From Candidatus Accumulibacter necessarius (GTDB taxonomy: Bacteria; Pseudomonadota; Gammaproteobacteria; Burkholderiales; Rhodocyclaceae): a DNA stretch of 64,000 nucleotides. The position numbers and the translations under genes are program-made. Below the pieces are notes generated by a model. The model did not search any database. It saw only the letters and a list, made by a program, of their open reading frames with translations, and was not told the DNA's origin. Location of the stretch: NCBI GenBank assembly GCA_017302435.1, contig JAFLDL010000003.1:114659-178658 (forward strand), read 5' to 3'. Shown here in pieces: positions 17,772-26,125 of this stretch. Positions within the stretch are counted from its first letter, which is position 1. Each line of letters begins with the position of its first letter.

Positions 17772-18538
17772 TGCCTGTCCGCCTCGTTGTGCAATGCTTC
17801 AATCAGTCCCAGCGTCGGCTGCAGGCGCAGATCCAGCTCGGCGATCAGCATCGCCTGCAGTTCCTCGCAGAAGATCGCCAGCCAGCCGCCTGGCTGCATC
17901 CACAGGAGAGGTTCATCGGCTTGCCCGCTGTCCAGCAGCGCCCGCTGATGCGCCGCAAGCAACTGCTGGAAACGCCTTTCGAGCAGCGACGGCAGCGTTG
18001 CCAGCAACTGGCGCTCACGAGCGGTGAGTATCCTGTCCAGGGCTTCATCCAGGGCGGCAAGAAGCCTGAGCCTGGTCGACGCTCCGGCCAGCGCCTGCCG
18101 AAGACGGCTGCGCAACGCGCGAATTCCCGGTTCCATCTCGGCCTGATGGGCGAGATAGAAGCGGCGATACGGCCCGTAGGCAGCAGCGGCTTCAGGGTCG
18201 ACGCCAAGTTTCGGCATCGGCAGCCGGATTCGTGTACTGCCGCCAGCTGGCGAACAACTCGCCGTGATCGACTCGACCCGGGCTGTTCGCAGGCGGGCGA
18301 ATTCCTCCTGGACGGCGACTCCCGAGCCAAGCTCCACCACGGGCTGCGCTGCCGGAGAACTCGCTGAGCCGGCGTTGTGCGCGGCGTGGAGCGTGATGGC
18401 GGCGGCAACGTCCAGCCATTGACCCAGTCTCTCTGCAGGAAACTCCCTCGACCCGGCGGCCTCAACGATGGACAGCTCAGCGAGAAGACGGATGAGTCCC
18501 GAACTGTTAAAATCAGTCCCCGGCAAGGCTTGCGTCAT
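17768..18538 (-). CDS. DUF3348 family protein
   Basis: A 256-residue soluble protein and the first gene of the four-gene operon. It is mostly helical, with a conserved-looking block at residues about 120-175 (YGPYRRFYLAHQAEMEPGIRALRSRLRQAL) and another near 215-250 (QPGGWLAIFCEELQAMLIAELDLRLQPTLGLIEAL). This matches my memory of DUF3348, which commonly precedes DUF802 genes in betaproteobacteria. No enzyme motif is seen. Its end overlaps the DUF802 start (ATGA), implying a fixed stoichiometry of the products. Confidence 0.82.
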   Translation of the reverse strand: MTQALPGTDFNSSGLIRLLAELSIVEAAGSREFPAERLGQWLDVAAAITLHAAHNAGSASSPAAQPVVELGSGVAVQEEFARLRTARVESITASCSPAGGSTRIRLPMPKLGVDPEAAAAYGPYRRFYLAHQAEMEPGIRALRSRLRQALAGASTRLRLLAALDEALDRILTARERQLLATLPSLLERRFQQLLAAHQRALLDSGQADEPLLWMQPGGWLAIFCEELQAMLIAELDLRLQPTLGLIEALHNEADRH

Positions 18539-18838
18539 ACTGATATGCGTGCTCCAGATGGACCGGCAAGGGGCTGTAGGGTACTACATCTTCAGGCCCT
18601 GACCAACCCGGACGCTCGCCTGCCGCGCAGTGACACCTTCACTCAGGCTCTTCCTGGCGACATCGCTCCCCGGTCGCGCGGCGCGAAGCAGCGCGCGGGT
18701 CAACGCGGGTGAACGACCGACGAGTTGCCCTGTCTTGAACGACTGGGTGCGGCAGCCAAGCGCGTGCCAGTGGCAACGTTGATACGGCTGACGCGAGCCC
18801 GGCAGTGATTCTTATCGTGAAGACTAGCGGCGGGCGCT
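18539..18838. other. Intergenic region upstream of DUF3348 operon
   Basis: About 300 bases without a supportable gene between the DUF3348 operon and an uncharacterised gene on the same strand. It presumably contains the promoter of the motor-like operon. I see no convincing hairpin, repeat or -35/-10 pair. Confidence 0.4.
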
Positions 18839-19174
18839 TCAGACCTTGATGTTGATCCGGACTTCCCCCGGGTTTTGCCGACGGCCTTTCCTGGCACGTG
18901 TATCGAGTAGGACCGGCCGGTTTTCCGAGCGGCGCTCGGGTTGTTGTCTTCGTTCGACAGCAGGCGGCGGGCCCTCATGCTCGCGGCTGACGGGGGCGGT
19001 TGTCGACTGCGCGCGTGCTTGCTGTTCACCAAACGGGGGGGCCTGGCCACGCAATGACGTGGAAAGCTCGTTGGCGAGTCTGGCCGCATTGCCCACCGGC
19101 TCGGCTTTTCGGTCTCCTTCGAGCTCCTTGCTCACGTTTCCGAGTGGAGGCATCACGTCAGTTGGAATCTTCAT
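18839..19174 (-). CDS. Hypothetical protein with basic repeat-like C-terminus
   Basis: A 111-residue hydrophilic protein. The N-terminus begins MKIPTDVMPPLG. The middle is polar and probably disordered. The C-terminus contains paired arginines (ERRQQPERRSENRPVLLDTRARKGRR) and ends INIKV. The RR-spaced, PVLLDTR pattern looks like a conserved short motif, but I cannot name the family. I chose the ATG at 19174. It precedes the DUF3348 operon on the same strand by 300 bases, so a link is possible but not shown. Confidence 0.5.
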   Translation of the reverse strand: MKIPTDVMPPLGNVSKELEGDRKAEPVGNAARLANELSTSLRGQAPPFGEQQARAQSTTAPVSREHEGPPPAVERRQQPERRSENRPVLLDTRARKGRRQNPGEVRINIKV

Positions 19175-19494
19175 TATCCAGGTTCCATGCAAGTGACCGC
19201 GAGACAAGGAATTCGGGCCGGCGGTCAGACAGTCGAATGGACGATTGCTGATGGCTGGACTCTATCACTGCAGTTGCCCGAGTTGAAACCGGCAAGTGAG
19301 GCTGATTGCCAACTTTCTGGCAGGGACGCACGCGTCGCATCACTGGCCAGGAGCCTCGTCGCGATCGAGATCCCCTTGTCTTGGGGTTTCGCAACTGCTC
19401 CGGCTTCGCTACACTTCACCGCCTGCCAGGCTGTTCGGCTCGGCTGCCTTGTACCACCTTTACTTGCTCGCTACGGCGGGGGATTCGGATCGAG
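19175..19494. other. Divergent intergenic region before efflux adaptor
   Basis: About 320 bases between the minus-strand hypothetical gene and the RND adaptor gene. An open plus-strand frame (19187-19510) fills most of it but has no family resemblance and overlaps the adaptor start, so I do not call it. Promoters for both directions should lie here; no operator palindrome is evident. Confidence 0.4.
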
Positions 19495-20694
19495 ATGTCT
19501 GGCAGGATGAAGCGGTTGCTGGTGTTGTTCCTCGCGGTGGTTGGCCTGGTCGGGCTCGCCTACTATGCTTACACGAGTTTCCGAGAGCCGGTTGGCCCGA
19601 CGCTGCCGGCGGCGCCCGGAGGGGCTGCAGCGAAGCCGGGCGGAGCGGCCCCAGGGGGTCCGCCGGGAGGTCAACCAACACGGGTGGAGACTGCACGCGT
19701 GCTGGCGGCCGACCTGGCCCTCGATGCCACCGCTGTCGGCTCGCTGCGATCCAACGAGTCGGTTGTCCTCCGGCCGGAGATCGCGGGGCGCATCGCAACG
19801 ATCAACTTCAGGGACGGTGTTGCCGTCAGCAAGGGCTCACTACTGCTCACGCTGGACGCCGCCACGCAAGTGGCAGAACTGGACCAGGCGCGGGCCAGTC
19901 TGGGACTCGCGCAGGCCAATCACCAGCGGACCGAGGATTTGTTTGCCAAGAAGTTCATCAGCCGGCAGGCACTCGACAACGCACAGGCGGCACTCAAGGT
20001 ACAGGAAGCGGCGCTGGCGCTGGCGCAGGCCAGGCTCGACAAGACGCGCATCCGGGCGCCGTTCTCGGGCATCGTCGGCATTCGCAACGTGAGTGTTGGC
20101 GACTATGTCAAGGAGGGGCAGGAACTGGTCAATATCGAGGATATCGGCACGCTGAAGATCGACTTTCGGCTGCCGGAATCCTATCTGGCTCAACTGAAGC
20201 CGGGGCAACAACTGCAAGTGTCCAGCGACGCGTTACCCGGAAAGCTGTTCACGGCGGTGCTTGATGCCATCAACCCGCTGGTCGAGGCCGGTGGCCGTGC
20301 GATTGCCTTGCGTGCCAGTCTGCCGAACGGCGAAGGGCGCCTGCGCCCCGGCATGTTCGTGCGCGTGCGTCTGATCTTTCAGCAGCGCAGCAACGTGTTG
20401 CTGATCCCTGAGCAGGCGCTGATTCCCGACAGCAAGGTGCCTTACGTCTACCGTGTCGTTGAGGGCAAGGCGAAACGCACGCCGGTAAAAACCGGTTTGC
20501 GCCGCGATGCCCAGATCGAGGTCGTTGAGGGACTGAGTGCCGACGACGAGGTCGTGACCGCGGGGCAGATGAAGCTGCGCGATGGCGCGGCGGTGCGCGC
20601 CGCTGGTGAAGGCGCTGCCGTTGCTCAGCCGGCAGCCGCGCCGGCCAGCGCTTCCAGCGTGCCTGCTGCCGGAGCGGGGGGGCAGGGCAAATGA
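19495..20694 (+). CDS. RND efflux periplasmic adaptor (MFP, HlyD family)
   Basis: A 399-residue membrane-fusion protein. One N-terminal helix (residues about 6-24) precedes a Pro/Gly-rich linker. Next come a lipoyl/barrel-sandwich half (SVVLRPEIAGRIATINFRDG), an alpha-hairpin (about 125-175, rich in Ala/Gln), the second lipoyl half (RIRAPFSGIVGIRNVSVGDYV) and beta-barrel and proximal domains. The open frame extends upstream; I chose the ATG at 19495, with an ATG at 19507 also possible. The stop overlaps the pump start (ATGA). It bridges the inner-membrane pump to an outer-membrane channel; the Pro/Gly linker may also be low-complexity. Confidence 0.9.
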   Translation: MSGRMKRLLVLFLAVVGLVGLAYYAYTSFREPVGPTLPAAPGGAAAKPGGAAPGGPPGGQPTRVETARVLAADLALDATAVGSLRSNESVVLRPEIAGRIATINFRDGVAVSKGSLLLTLDAATQVAELDQARASLGLAQANHQRTEDLFAKKFISRQALDNAQAALKVQEAALALAQARLDKTRIRAPFSGIVGIRNVSVGDYVKEGQELVNIEDIGTLKIDFRLPESYLAQLKPGQQLQVSSDALPGKLFTAVLDAINPLVEAGGRAIALRASLPNGEGRLRPGMFVRVRLIFQQRSNVLLIPEQALIPDSKVPYVYRVVEGKAKRTPVKTGLRRDAQIEVVEGLSADDEVVTAGQMKLRDGAAVRAAGEGAAVAQPAAAPASASSVPAAGAGGQGK

Positions 20695-23600
20695 AGATCT
20701 CCGAGCTGTGCATCCGTCGTCCGGTTTTTGCGACCGTGCTCTCGCTGGGGATCATGCTGATCGGATTGGTCTCCTACACCCGCCTGCCGGTGCGCGAGTA
20801 TCCGAAGATAGATGAGCCGGTGGTGACCGTCGATACCACCTATCGCGGCGCTTCGGCCGAGATTGTCGAATCGCAGATCAGCAAGCCGCTCGAGGATTCA
20901 CTGGCCGGCATCGAGGGCGTCGATGTCATCACCTCGATCTCGCGCCAGGAGAACAGCCAGATCTCGGTGCGCTTCAAACTCGAACGTAATCCCGACTCGG
21001 CGGCATCGGATGTCCGCGACCGGGTTTCGCGCGTTCGCAACAAGTTGCCGGCCGATATCGACGAGCCGGTGATTGCCAAGGTCGAGGCCGATGCCAATCC
21101 GATCATCTGGATCGCCTTTTCTTCCGACCAACATTCGGCGCTCGAAGTCACCGACTTCGCCAACCGGATCGTCAAGCCGCGCCTGCAGACGCTGCCTGGC
21201 GCGGCCGACGTGCGCGTCTTCGGCGAGCGCAAGTTCGCCATGCGCATCTGGCTGGATCGTGATCGCCTTGCCGCTTTCAATCTGACGCCGCAGGACGTCG
21301 AGGATGCATTGCGGCGGCAGAACGTCGAGGTGCCGGCCGGCCGCATCGAAAGCGAGAGTCGCGAATTTTCGGTGGTTGCGCGCACCGATCTGACCGAGCC
21401 GGCACAGTTTGCCGAGATCATCGTCAAACAGGCAGCCGACGCCAGGGGCAGCTACCCGGTGCGCATCGCTGACCTCGGCCGGGTCGAAATCGGTGCCGCT
21501 TCGGAGCGCAGCAGCGTGCGCTTCAAGGGCCGACCGGCAGTCGCCCTGGGGGTCATCAAGCAGGCGACGGCGAACCCGCTGGAACTCTCGCGTGCGCTGC
21601 GCGCCGAGTTGCCAAAGGTGATCAGCGAACTGCCGCCGGGAATGACCGCCAACATCGCCTACGACTCATCGGTTTTCATCGATCGCTCGATCGATGCGGT
21701 ATTCAAGACCATCGGTGAGGCGATGCTGCTGGTGCTGCTGATCATCTTCTTCTTTCTGCGCAACTTCCGGGCCACACTGATCCCGCTGGTGACGATTCCG
21801 GTGTCGCTGATCGGTGCCTTTGCGCTGATGCTGGTGCTCGGCTTCACCATCAACACGCTGACCTTGCTGGCGCTGGTGCTGGCGATCGGTCTGGTGGTCG
21901 ACGACGCAATCGTCGTGCTCGAGAACATCTACCGCCATATCGAGGCTGGCATGCCGAGAAGGCAAGCGGCTTTTCAGGGTGCGCAGGAGATCGGCTTTGC
22001 CGTCGTCGCGATGACCATCACCCTGGCCGCAGTCTATGCGCCGGTGGCCTTCATGACCGGGCGTACCGGCAAGCTGTTCGTCGAGTTCGCACTGACCCTG
22101 GCCGGGGCGGTGCTGGTATCTGGCTTCGTGGCCTTGACGCTGTCGCCGATGATGTGCTCTCTGCTGCTCAAGCACGAGACCCGGCACGGCAAGGCCTACC
22201 TGTGGGTCGAGCGCTTCCTCGACGGCATGACCCGTGGCTACCGGCGGCTGCTCACCGCGGCGCTGGCGCGGCGCTGGCTGGTAATGCTGGCTTTCGCGCT
22301 GGTCGCCGGCTCGAATGTGCTGCTGCTCGGCGCGCTGAAGTCCGAGCTGGCGCCAATCGAAGACCGCGGGGTCATCATCGGCGTCTTTCTCGGGCCCGAA
22401 GGCGCAACGCTCGACTACACCGACCGCTACGCGAGGCAGATCGAAGGCATTTACGCCAATACCCCCGATATCGAGCGCTACTTCGTCGTCTCGGGCAACC
22501 CGACTGTCAGTCAGGGGATCTCCTTTGTTGGCCTCGCAGACTGGAATGAACGTCAGCGCAACTCCGCCGCAGTGGTCAAGGAACTGTTCCCGAAGTTCAT
22601 GGGCATCCCTGGTGTCCTGGCGTTCCCCGTCCTGCCCCCCTCGCTGGGCCAGAGCCCGCGCGAGCGACCGATCAATTTCGTCATCGTGACCTCGGCATCC
22701 TACGCGGAACTGGAGAAAATGACCGGCAAGATTCTCGAAGAGGTGGCGAAAAACCCCGGATTCACCAACGTCGACACCGATCTCAAGCTGAACAAGCCCG
22801 AACTGTCGGTTATCGTCAATCGCGACAAATCGATGGATACCGGCGTGCAGATAGAAACCGTCGGCCGGACGCTGGAAACCATGCTCGGCGGTCGCCAGGT
22901 CACCCGCTTCAAGCGTGAGGGTGAGCAGTACGACGTGATTGTCCAGGTGGCCGATGCCGATCGGGCAACGCCTTCGGACATCCGCGACATCTTCGTTCGC
23001 GCGAAGGATGGCAGCATGATTCCGCTGGCCAATCTGCTGACCGTTGACGAGACTCTCAGCCCGCGCGAACTGAACCATTTCGGGCAACGGCGGGCGGTCA
23101 CCATCACCGCCAACCTGACGCCGGGGTATGCCATGGGCGAGGCGCTGCAGTTTCTCGAAGCCGCGGCCGGCCGCGTGCTGCCGCCCGGCTACGCCGTCGA
23201 CTATGCCGGCCAGTCACGCGAGTTCAAGCTGTCTTCGTCGTCGCTGGCGCTGACCTTCATCCTCGCACTGGCCTTCATCTATCTGGTACTGGCCGCCCAG
23301 TTCGAGAGTTTCCGCGACCCGTTCATCATCATGCTGACCGTGCCGCTGTCGATGACCGGCGCCTTGCTGGCCCTGTTGCTCAGCGGCGGCACGCTCAATG
23401 TGTACAGCCAGATCGGGCTGGTGACGCTGGTCGGTCTGATCACCAAGCACGGCATCCTGATCGTCGAGTTCGCCAACCAGTTGCAGCAGCAGGGTCGCGA
23501 CCTCCGGCAGGCGGTGATCGAAGCCTCCGAGCTGCGCCTGCGGCCGATCCTGATGACCACCGGGGCGATGGTGCTGGGGACGATCCCGCTCGCTCTGGCG

Positions 23601-23768
23601 AGAGGTGCAGGTGCCGAAAGCCGGCAGCAGATCGGTTGGGTCATTGTCGGTGGCCTGTTGCTCGGTACCCTGTTCACACTCTTCGTCGTGCCGACTGTTT
23701 ATACCCTGCTCGCCAGGCGCAAGGCCGCGGGCGCAGAGGTGGGCGAGGCGACGACCCCGACGGCCTGA
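20691..23768 (+). CDS. RND multidrug efflux pump (HAE-1 family)
   Basis: A 1025-residue AcrB/MdtB-type resistance-nodulation-division transporter of standard length. Evidence includes the N-terminal helix with CIRRPVFATVLSLG, the large periplasmic loop (porter domains), and TM4 with two adjacent aspartates in GLVVDDAIVVLENIYRH, which form the proton relay. The second-half repeat contains LTLVGLITKHGILIVEFANQL-like sequence, and the C-terminal helix lies before the polar tail. It is co-translated with the adaptor. Proton-driven drug or metabolite export is expected; the substrate cannot be inferred. No local regulator or outer-membrane partner is present. Confidence 0.93.
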   Translation: MKISELCIRRPVFATVLSLGIMLIGLVSYTRLPVREYPKIDEPVVTVDTTYRGASAEIVESQISKPLEDSLAGIEGVDVITSISRQENSQISVRFKLERNPDSAASDVRDRVSRVRNKLPADIDEPVIAKVEADANPIIWIAFSSDQHSALEVTDFANRIVKPRLQTLPGAADVRVFGERKFAMRIWLDRDRLAAFNLTPQDVEDALRRQNVEVPAGRIESESREFSVVARTDLTEPAQFAEIIVKQAADARGSYPVRIADLGRVEIGAASERSSVRFKGRPAVALGVIKQATANPLELSRALRAELPKVISELPPGMTANIAYDSSVFIDRSIDAVFKTIGEAMLLVLLIIFFFLRNFRATLIPLVTIPVSLIGAFALMLVLGFTINTLTLLALVLAIGLVVDDAIVVLENIYRHIEAGMPRRQAAFQGAQEIGFAVVAMTITLAAVYAPVAFMTGRTGKLFVEFALTLAGAVLVSGFVALTLSPMMCSLLLKHETRHGKAYLWVERFLDGMTRGYRRLLTAALARRWLVMLAFALVAGSNVLLLGALKSELAPIEDRGVIIGVFLGPEGATLDYTDRYARQIEGIYANTPDIERYFVVSGNPTVSQGISFVGLADWNERQRNSAAVVKELFPKFMGIPGVLAFPVLPPSLGQSPRERPINFVIVTSASYAELEKMTGKILEEVAKNPGFTNVDTDLKLNKPELSVIVNRDKSMDTGVQIETVGRTLETMLGGRQVTRFKREGEQYDVIVQVADADRATPSDIRDIFVRAKDGSMIPLANLLTVDETLSPRELNHFGQRRAVTITANLTPGYAMGEALQFLEAAAGRVLPPGYAVDYAGQSREFKLSSSSLALTFILALAFIYLVLAAQFESFRDPFIIMLTVPLSMTGALLALLLSGGTLNVYSQIGLVTLVGLITKHGILIVEFANQLQQQGRDLRQAVIEASELRLRPILMTTGAMVLGTIPLALARGAGAESRQQIGWVIVGGLLLGTLFTLFVVPTVYTLLARRKAAGAEVGEATTPTA

Positions 23769-23906
23769 GCCCCGAACGACCTGGCCGGCAAGGTATAGCC
23801 GGAGCACGCAGGCAACCGGTTTCCTTTCACCCCACGGGCGAGTATGCTTTCGAGTCATGCTGTTGCGGATGGCGCGACGGTTTCGCCTGGCCTGGAGAAG
23901 GTGCTC

Positions 23907-24290
23907 ATGAACCTTGAGAAAGTGGTTTTTGGTTTCTTTATTGTGCTTGCCGCAACCTTGAATTTTGGCTTCTTCATCGGCGAAATCGACGAGCCCAGAC
24001 ATCACCACATATACGAGTTGTTCGCCGCCATCGTCGTCAATCTGATTGCCACGGTACTCAAGTTCGGTGACCGCACGCAGATCGGCGCGGTGCATCTGTC
24101 CACCAGCCTGGTAGCCGACCTGCAGCTGGTTGCCGCCGCCTGTGTCTGGGCTATCGCGGTACATGTCACGGGCGAGGGGATGTCGGCGGATGTCACCACC
24201 AGCGTGGTTTCGCTGAGCGGCGGGGCACTGTTTGCCAACGTCGTTTCGGTCATTCTGCTGATCGTGGAAACCGTGATGCTGCGGCGTTAG
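23907..24290 (+). CDS. DUF6394 family membrane protein
   Basis: A 127-residue polytopic protein with about four helices (residues 5-22, 35-55, 62-88 and 100-123). It has a conserved-looking loop FIGEIDEPRHHHIYELFAA and a segment ATVLKFGDRTQIGAVHLSTSLVADLQL. I assign it to DUF6394 from recollection of that sequence pattern. The ATG at 23907 is preceded by GGAGAAGG. Only 13 bases separate it from the potassium-channel gene, so it is probably co-transcribed and may be an accessory subunit. The role is inferred. Confidence 0.75.
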   Translation: MNLEKVVFGFFIVLAATLNFGFFIGEIDEPRHHHIYELFAAIVVNLIATVLKFGDRTQIGAVHLSTSLVADLQLVAAACVWAIAVHVTGEGMSADVTTSVVSLSGGALFANVVSVILLIVETVMLRR

Positions 24291-24303
24291 TGATGGCGTT
24301 GCA

Positions 24304-26028
24304 ATGAACGCCAGCGTCTTCTTTCTCGCCCTGCGGCGGATGCGGGCACCGCTGATCGTGCTGATCGTCATCTATGCCCTGTCAACCCTGGGCCTGACGC
24401 TGATTCCCGGGATTGATGCGCAAGGCCAGCCGGCGCCGCCGATGAGTTTTTTCCACGCCTTCTACTTTGTCAGCTACACCGCCAGCACGATCGGTTTCGG
24501 CGAGCTGCCGGTGGCTTTTTCCGAGGCGCAGCGGATGTGGGTCTCGGTGGTCATCTTCCTCTCGGTGATCGGCTGGTCCTACTCGATCATCAGCCTGTTG
24601 TCACTGGTTCAGGACAAGGGTTTTCAGCAGGTTCTGCTGACGGCGGGTTTCGTACGTCGCGTCAAACAGCTCGGCGAGCCTTTCTACATCCTCTGTGGTT
24701 GCGGCGAGACCGGCCTGCTGATCGCGCGCGCCCTCGACCGTGAGGGCATACGTGTCGTCGCTATCGAGCGTAGCGAAGCAAGAATCCAGGAACTCGAACT
24801 CGAGGACTTCGCCGCTGACATTCTCGCCCTCTGTGCCGATGCGGCGCAGCCGCAACAGCTCTTGATGGCGGGCCTCGAGCACCGGAGTTGCCGCGGCGTG
24901 CTGGCGATCACCGATGACGATTCGGCCAACCTGGCGGTGGCGATTGCCAGCCGCCTGATCAATCCCCGCCTGATGGTCGTCGCCCGGGTCGCGAGCCCAG
25001 CGATCGAGCGCAACATGATGTCGTTTGGTACCCATTACGTGGTCAATCACTTCGAGAAGTTCGCCGACTATCTGGCGCAGGCGATTCATTCCCCGAGCTG
25101 GTTCCGCCTGGTTGACCTGCTCACCGGTCTGCCGGGTCAGGAAGTGCCCGAGCGACACGACCCACCGGCCGGCGACTGGATCGTCTGTGGCTACGGGCGC
25201 TTCGGGCAGGCAGTCGTACGAAATCTGACGCGACAGGGGGTCAGGCTGACGGTCATCGAGCCGGATTCCTCTCTACCGATCAACGTTCAGCACATCGTTG
25301 GCCATGGCACGGAGGCAGAGCCGCTGCGGCAGGCCGGGATAGAGACGGCGGTGGGAATCGTCGCCGGCGGCGACAACGACACCAACAACCTCTCGATCGC
25401 CATGACCGCCAAGGAGGTCAACCCGGATCTGTTTGTCGTGGTGCGGCAGAACCGGGTGGCAAACCAGGTCCTGTTCGATGCCTACGACGCGGACTTCACC
25501 ATGGTGCCGTCGCGGATTGTGGCACGTGAATGCCTGGCGTTGATCACCTCGCCCTTGCTTGCGCGCTTTCTTGGGCTGGTTCGTAGCTGGCCAGAGGCGC
25601 GTGCCGCTGCCGTTGCCAGACAACTCGAGGATCTCTGTGGTCAGCGCGTGCCGCTGGTCTGGGGCGTGCGGCTCAACGCGGCTAACGCACCGGCAGTGCA
25701 CCGCCTGCTGATGATGGAGCAGGCGACGATGGCCCTCGGTGTCCTGCGTCGGGACCCGGCGGCGCACCAGGAGTCGCTGCCGCTGCTGCCGCTTTTGCTG
25801 GTGCGTGAGGGTCGCAACCACGAACTGCCCGTCGCCGAGATGATGTTGCAACCCGGCGATCAGCTCCTCTTCGCCGGGACGCGTGCCGCCAAGGCGGCCC
25901 AGAACCTGTCGCTCGACAATCGAAACGCGCTCGACTACGTGCTCACGGGTCGCGATGCGCAGGGCTGGTTGTGGCGCTTGTTGAGCCAATCAGGCAAGGC
26001 TTCGGCGCGCGACACGACGCGGCCTTAG
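24304..26028 (+). CDS. Two-RCK potassium channel
   Basis: A 574-residue K+ channel protein. Two transmembrane helices (about 15-34 and 74-103) flank a pore loop whose selectivity-filter region reads TASTIGFGELP. Two RCK/TrkA-N units follow, with dinucleotide-binding motifs CGCGETGLLIARAL and VCGYGRFGQAVVRNL. TrkA-C-like segments come after (RHELPVAEMML... style PGDQLLFAGT). The filter TIGFGE is a variant of TVGYGD. It probably senses a cytosolic nucleotide or ion and gates K+ flux. It is linked to the DUF6394 gene upstream and convergent with the PlpD-like gene downstream. Confidence 0.88.
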   Translation: MNASVFFLALRRMRAPLIVLIVIYALSTLGLTLIPGIDAQGQPAPPMSFFHAFYFVSYTASTIGFGELPVAFSEAQRMWVSVVIFLSVIGWSYSIISLLSLVQDKGFQQVLLTAGFVRRVKQLGEPFYILCGCGETGLLIARALDREGIRVVAIERSEARIQELELEDFAADILALCADAAQPQQLLMAGLEHRSCRGVLAITDDDSANLAVAIASRLINPRLMVVARVASPAIERNMMSFGTHYVVNHFEKFADYLAQAIHSPSWFRLVDLLTGLPGQEVPERHDPPAGDWIVCGYGRFGQAVVRNLTRQGVRLTVIEPDSSLPINVQHIVGHGTEAEPLRQAGIETAVGIVAGGDNDTNNLSIAMTAKEVNPDLFVVVRQNRVANQVLFDAYDADFTMVPSRIVARECLALITSPLLARFLGLVRSWPEARAAAVARQLEDLCGQRVPLVWGVRLNAANAPAVHRLLMMEQATMALGVLRRDPAAHQESLPLLPLLLVREGRNHELPVAEMMLQPGDQLLFAGTRAAKAAQNLSLDNRNALDYVLTGRDAQGWLWRLLSQSGKASARDTTRP

Positions 26029-26125
26029 CGGCCCCGTCGGTCGAAACCCCGCCTCGGGGCAGTTCCTGAATCCTGGTCTCGGCACGCAGCCGGCGCGGCT
26101 GATCCAGGCAGTCGCACCGGCTCGA

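Noticed and set aside
14457-18538. Calling the motor-like operon a Zorya defence system
   Set aside because: Only the MotA/MotB-like part resembles ZorAB; ZorC, ZorD or ZorE effectors are absent and DUF3348/DUF2894 are different families.
19187-19510. Plus-strand open frame upstream of the efflux adaptor
   Set aside because: No family resemblance, no good ribosome site, and its end overlaps the adaptor start.
21666-23087. Minus-strand open frame inside the RND pump gene
   Set aside because: Antisense artefact of high third-position GC; the RND gene is unambiguous.
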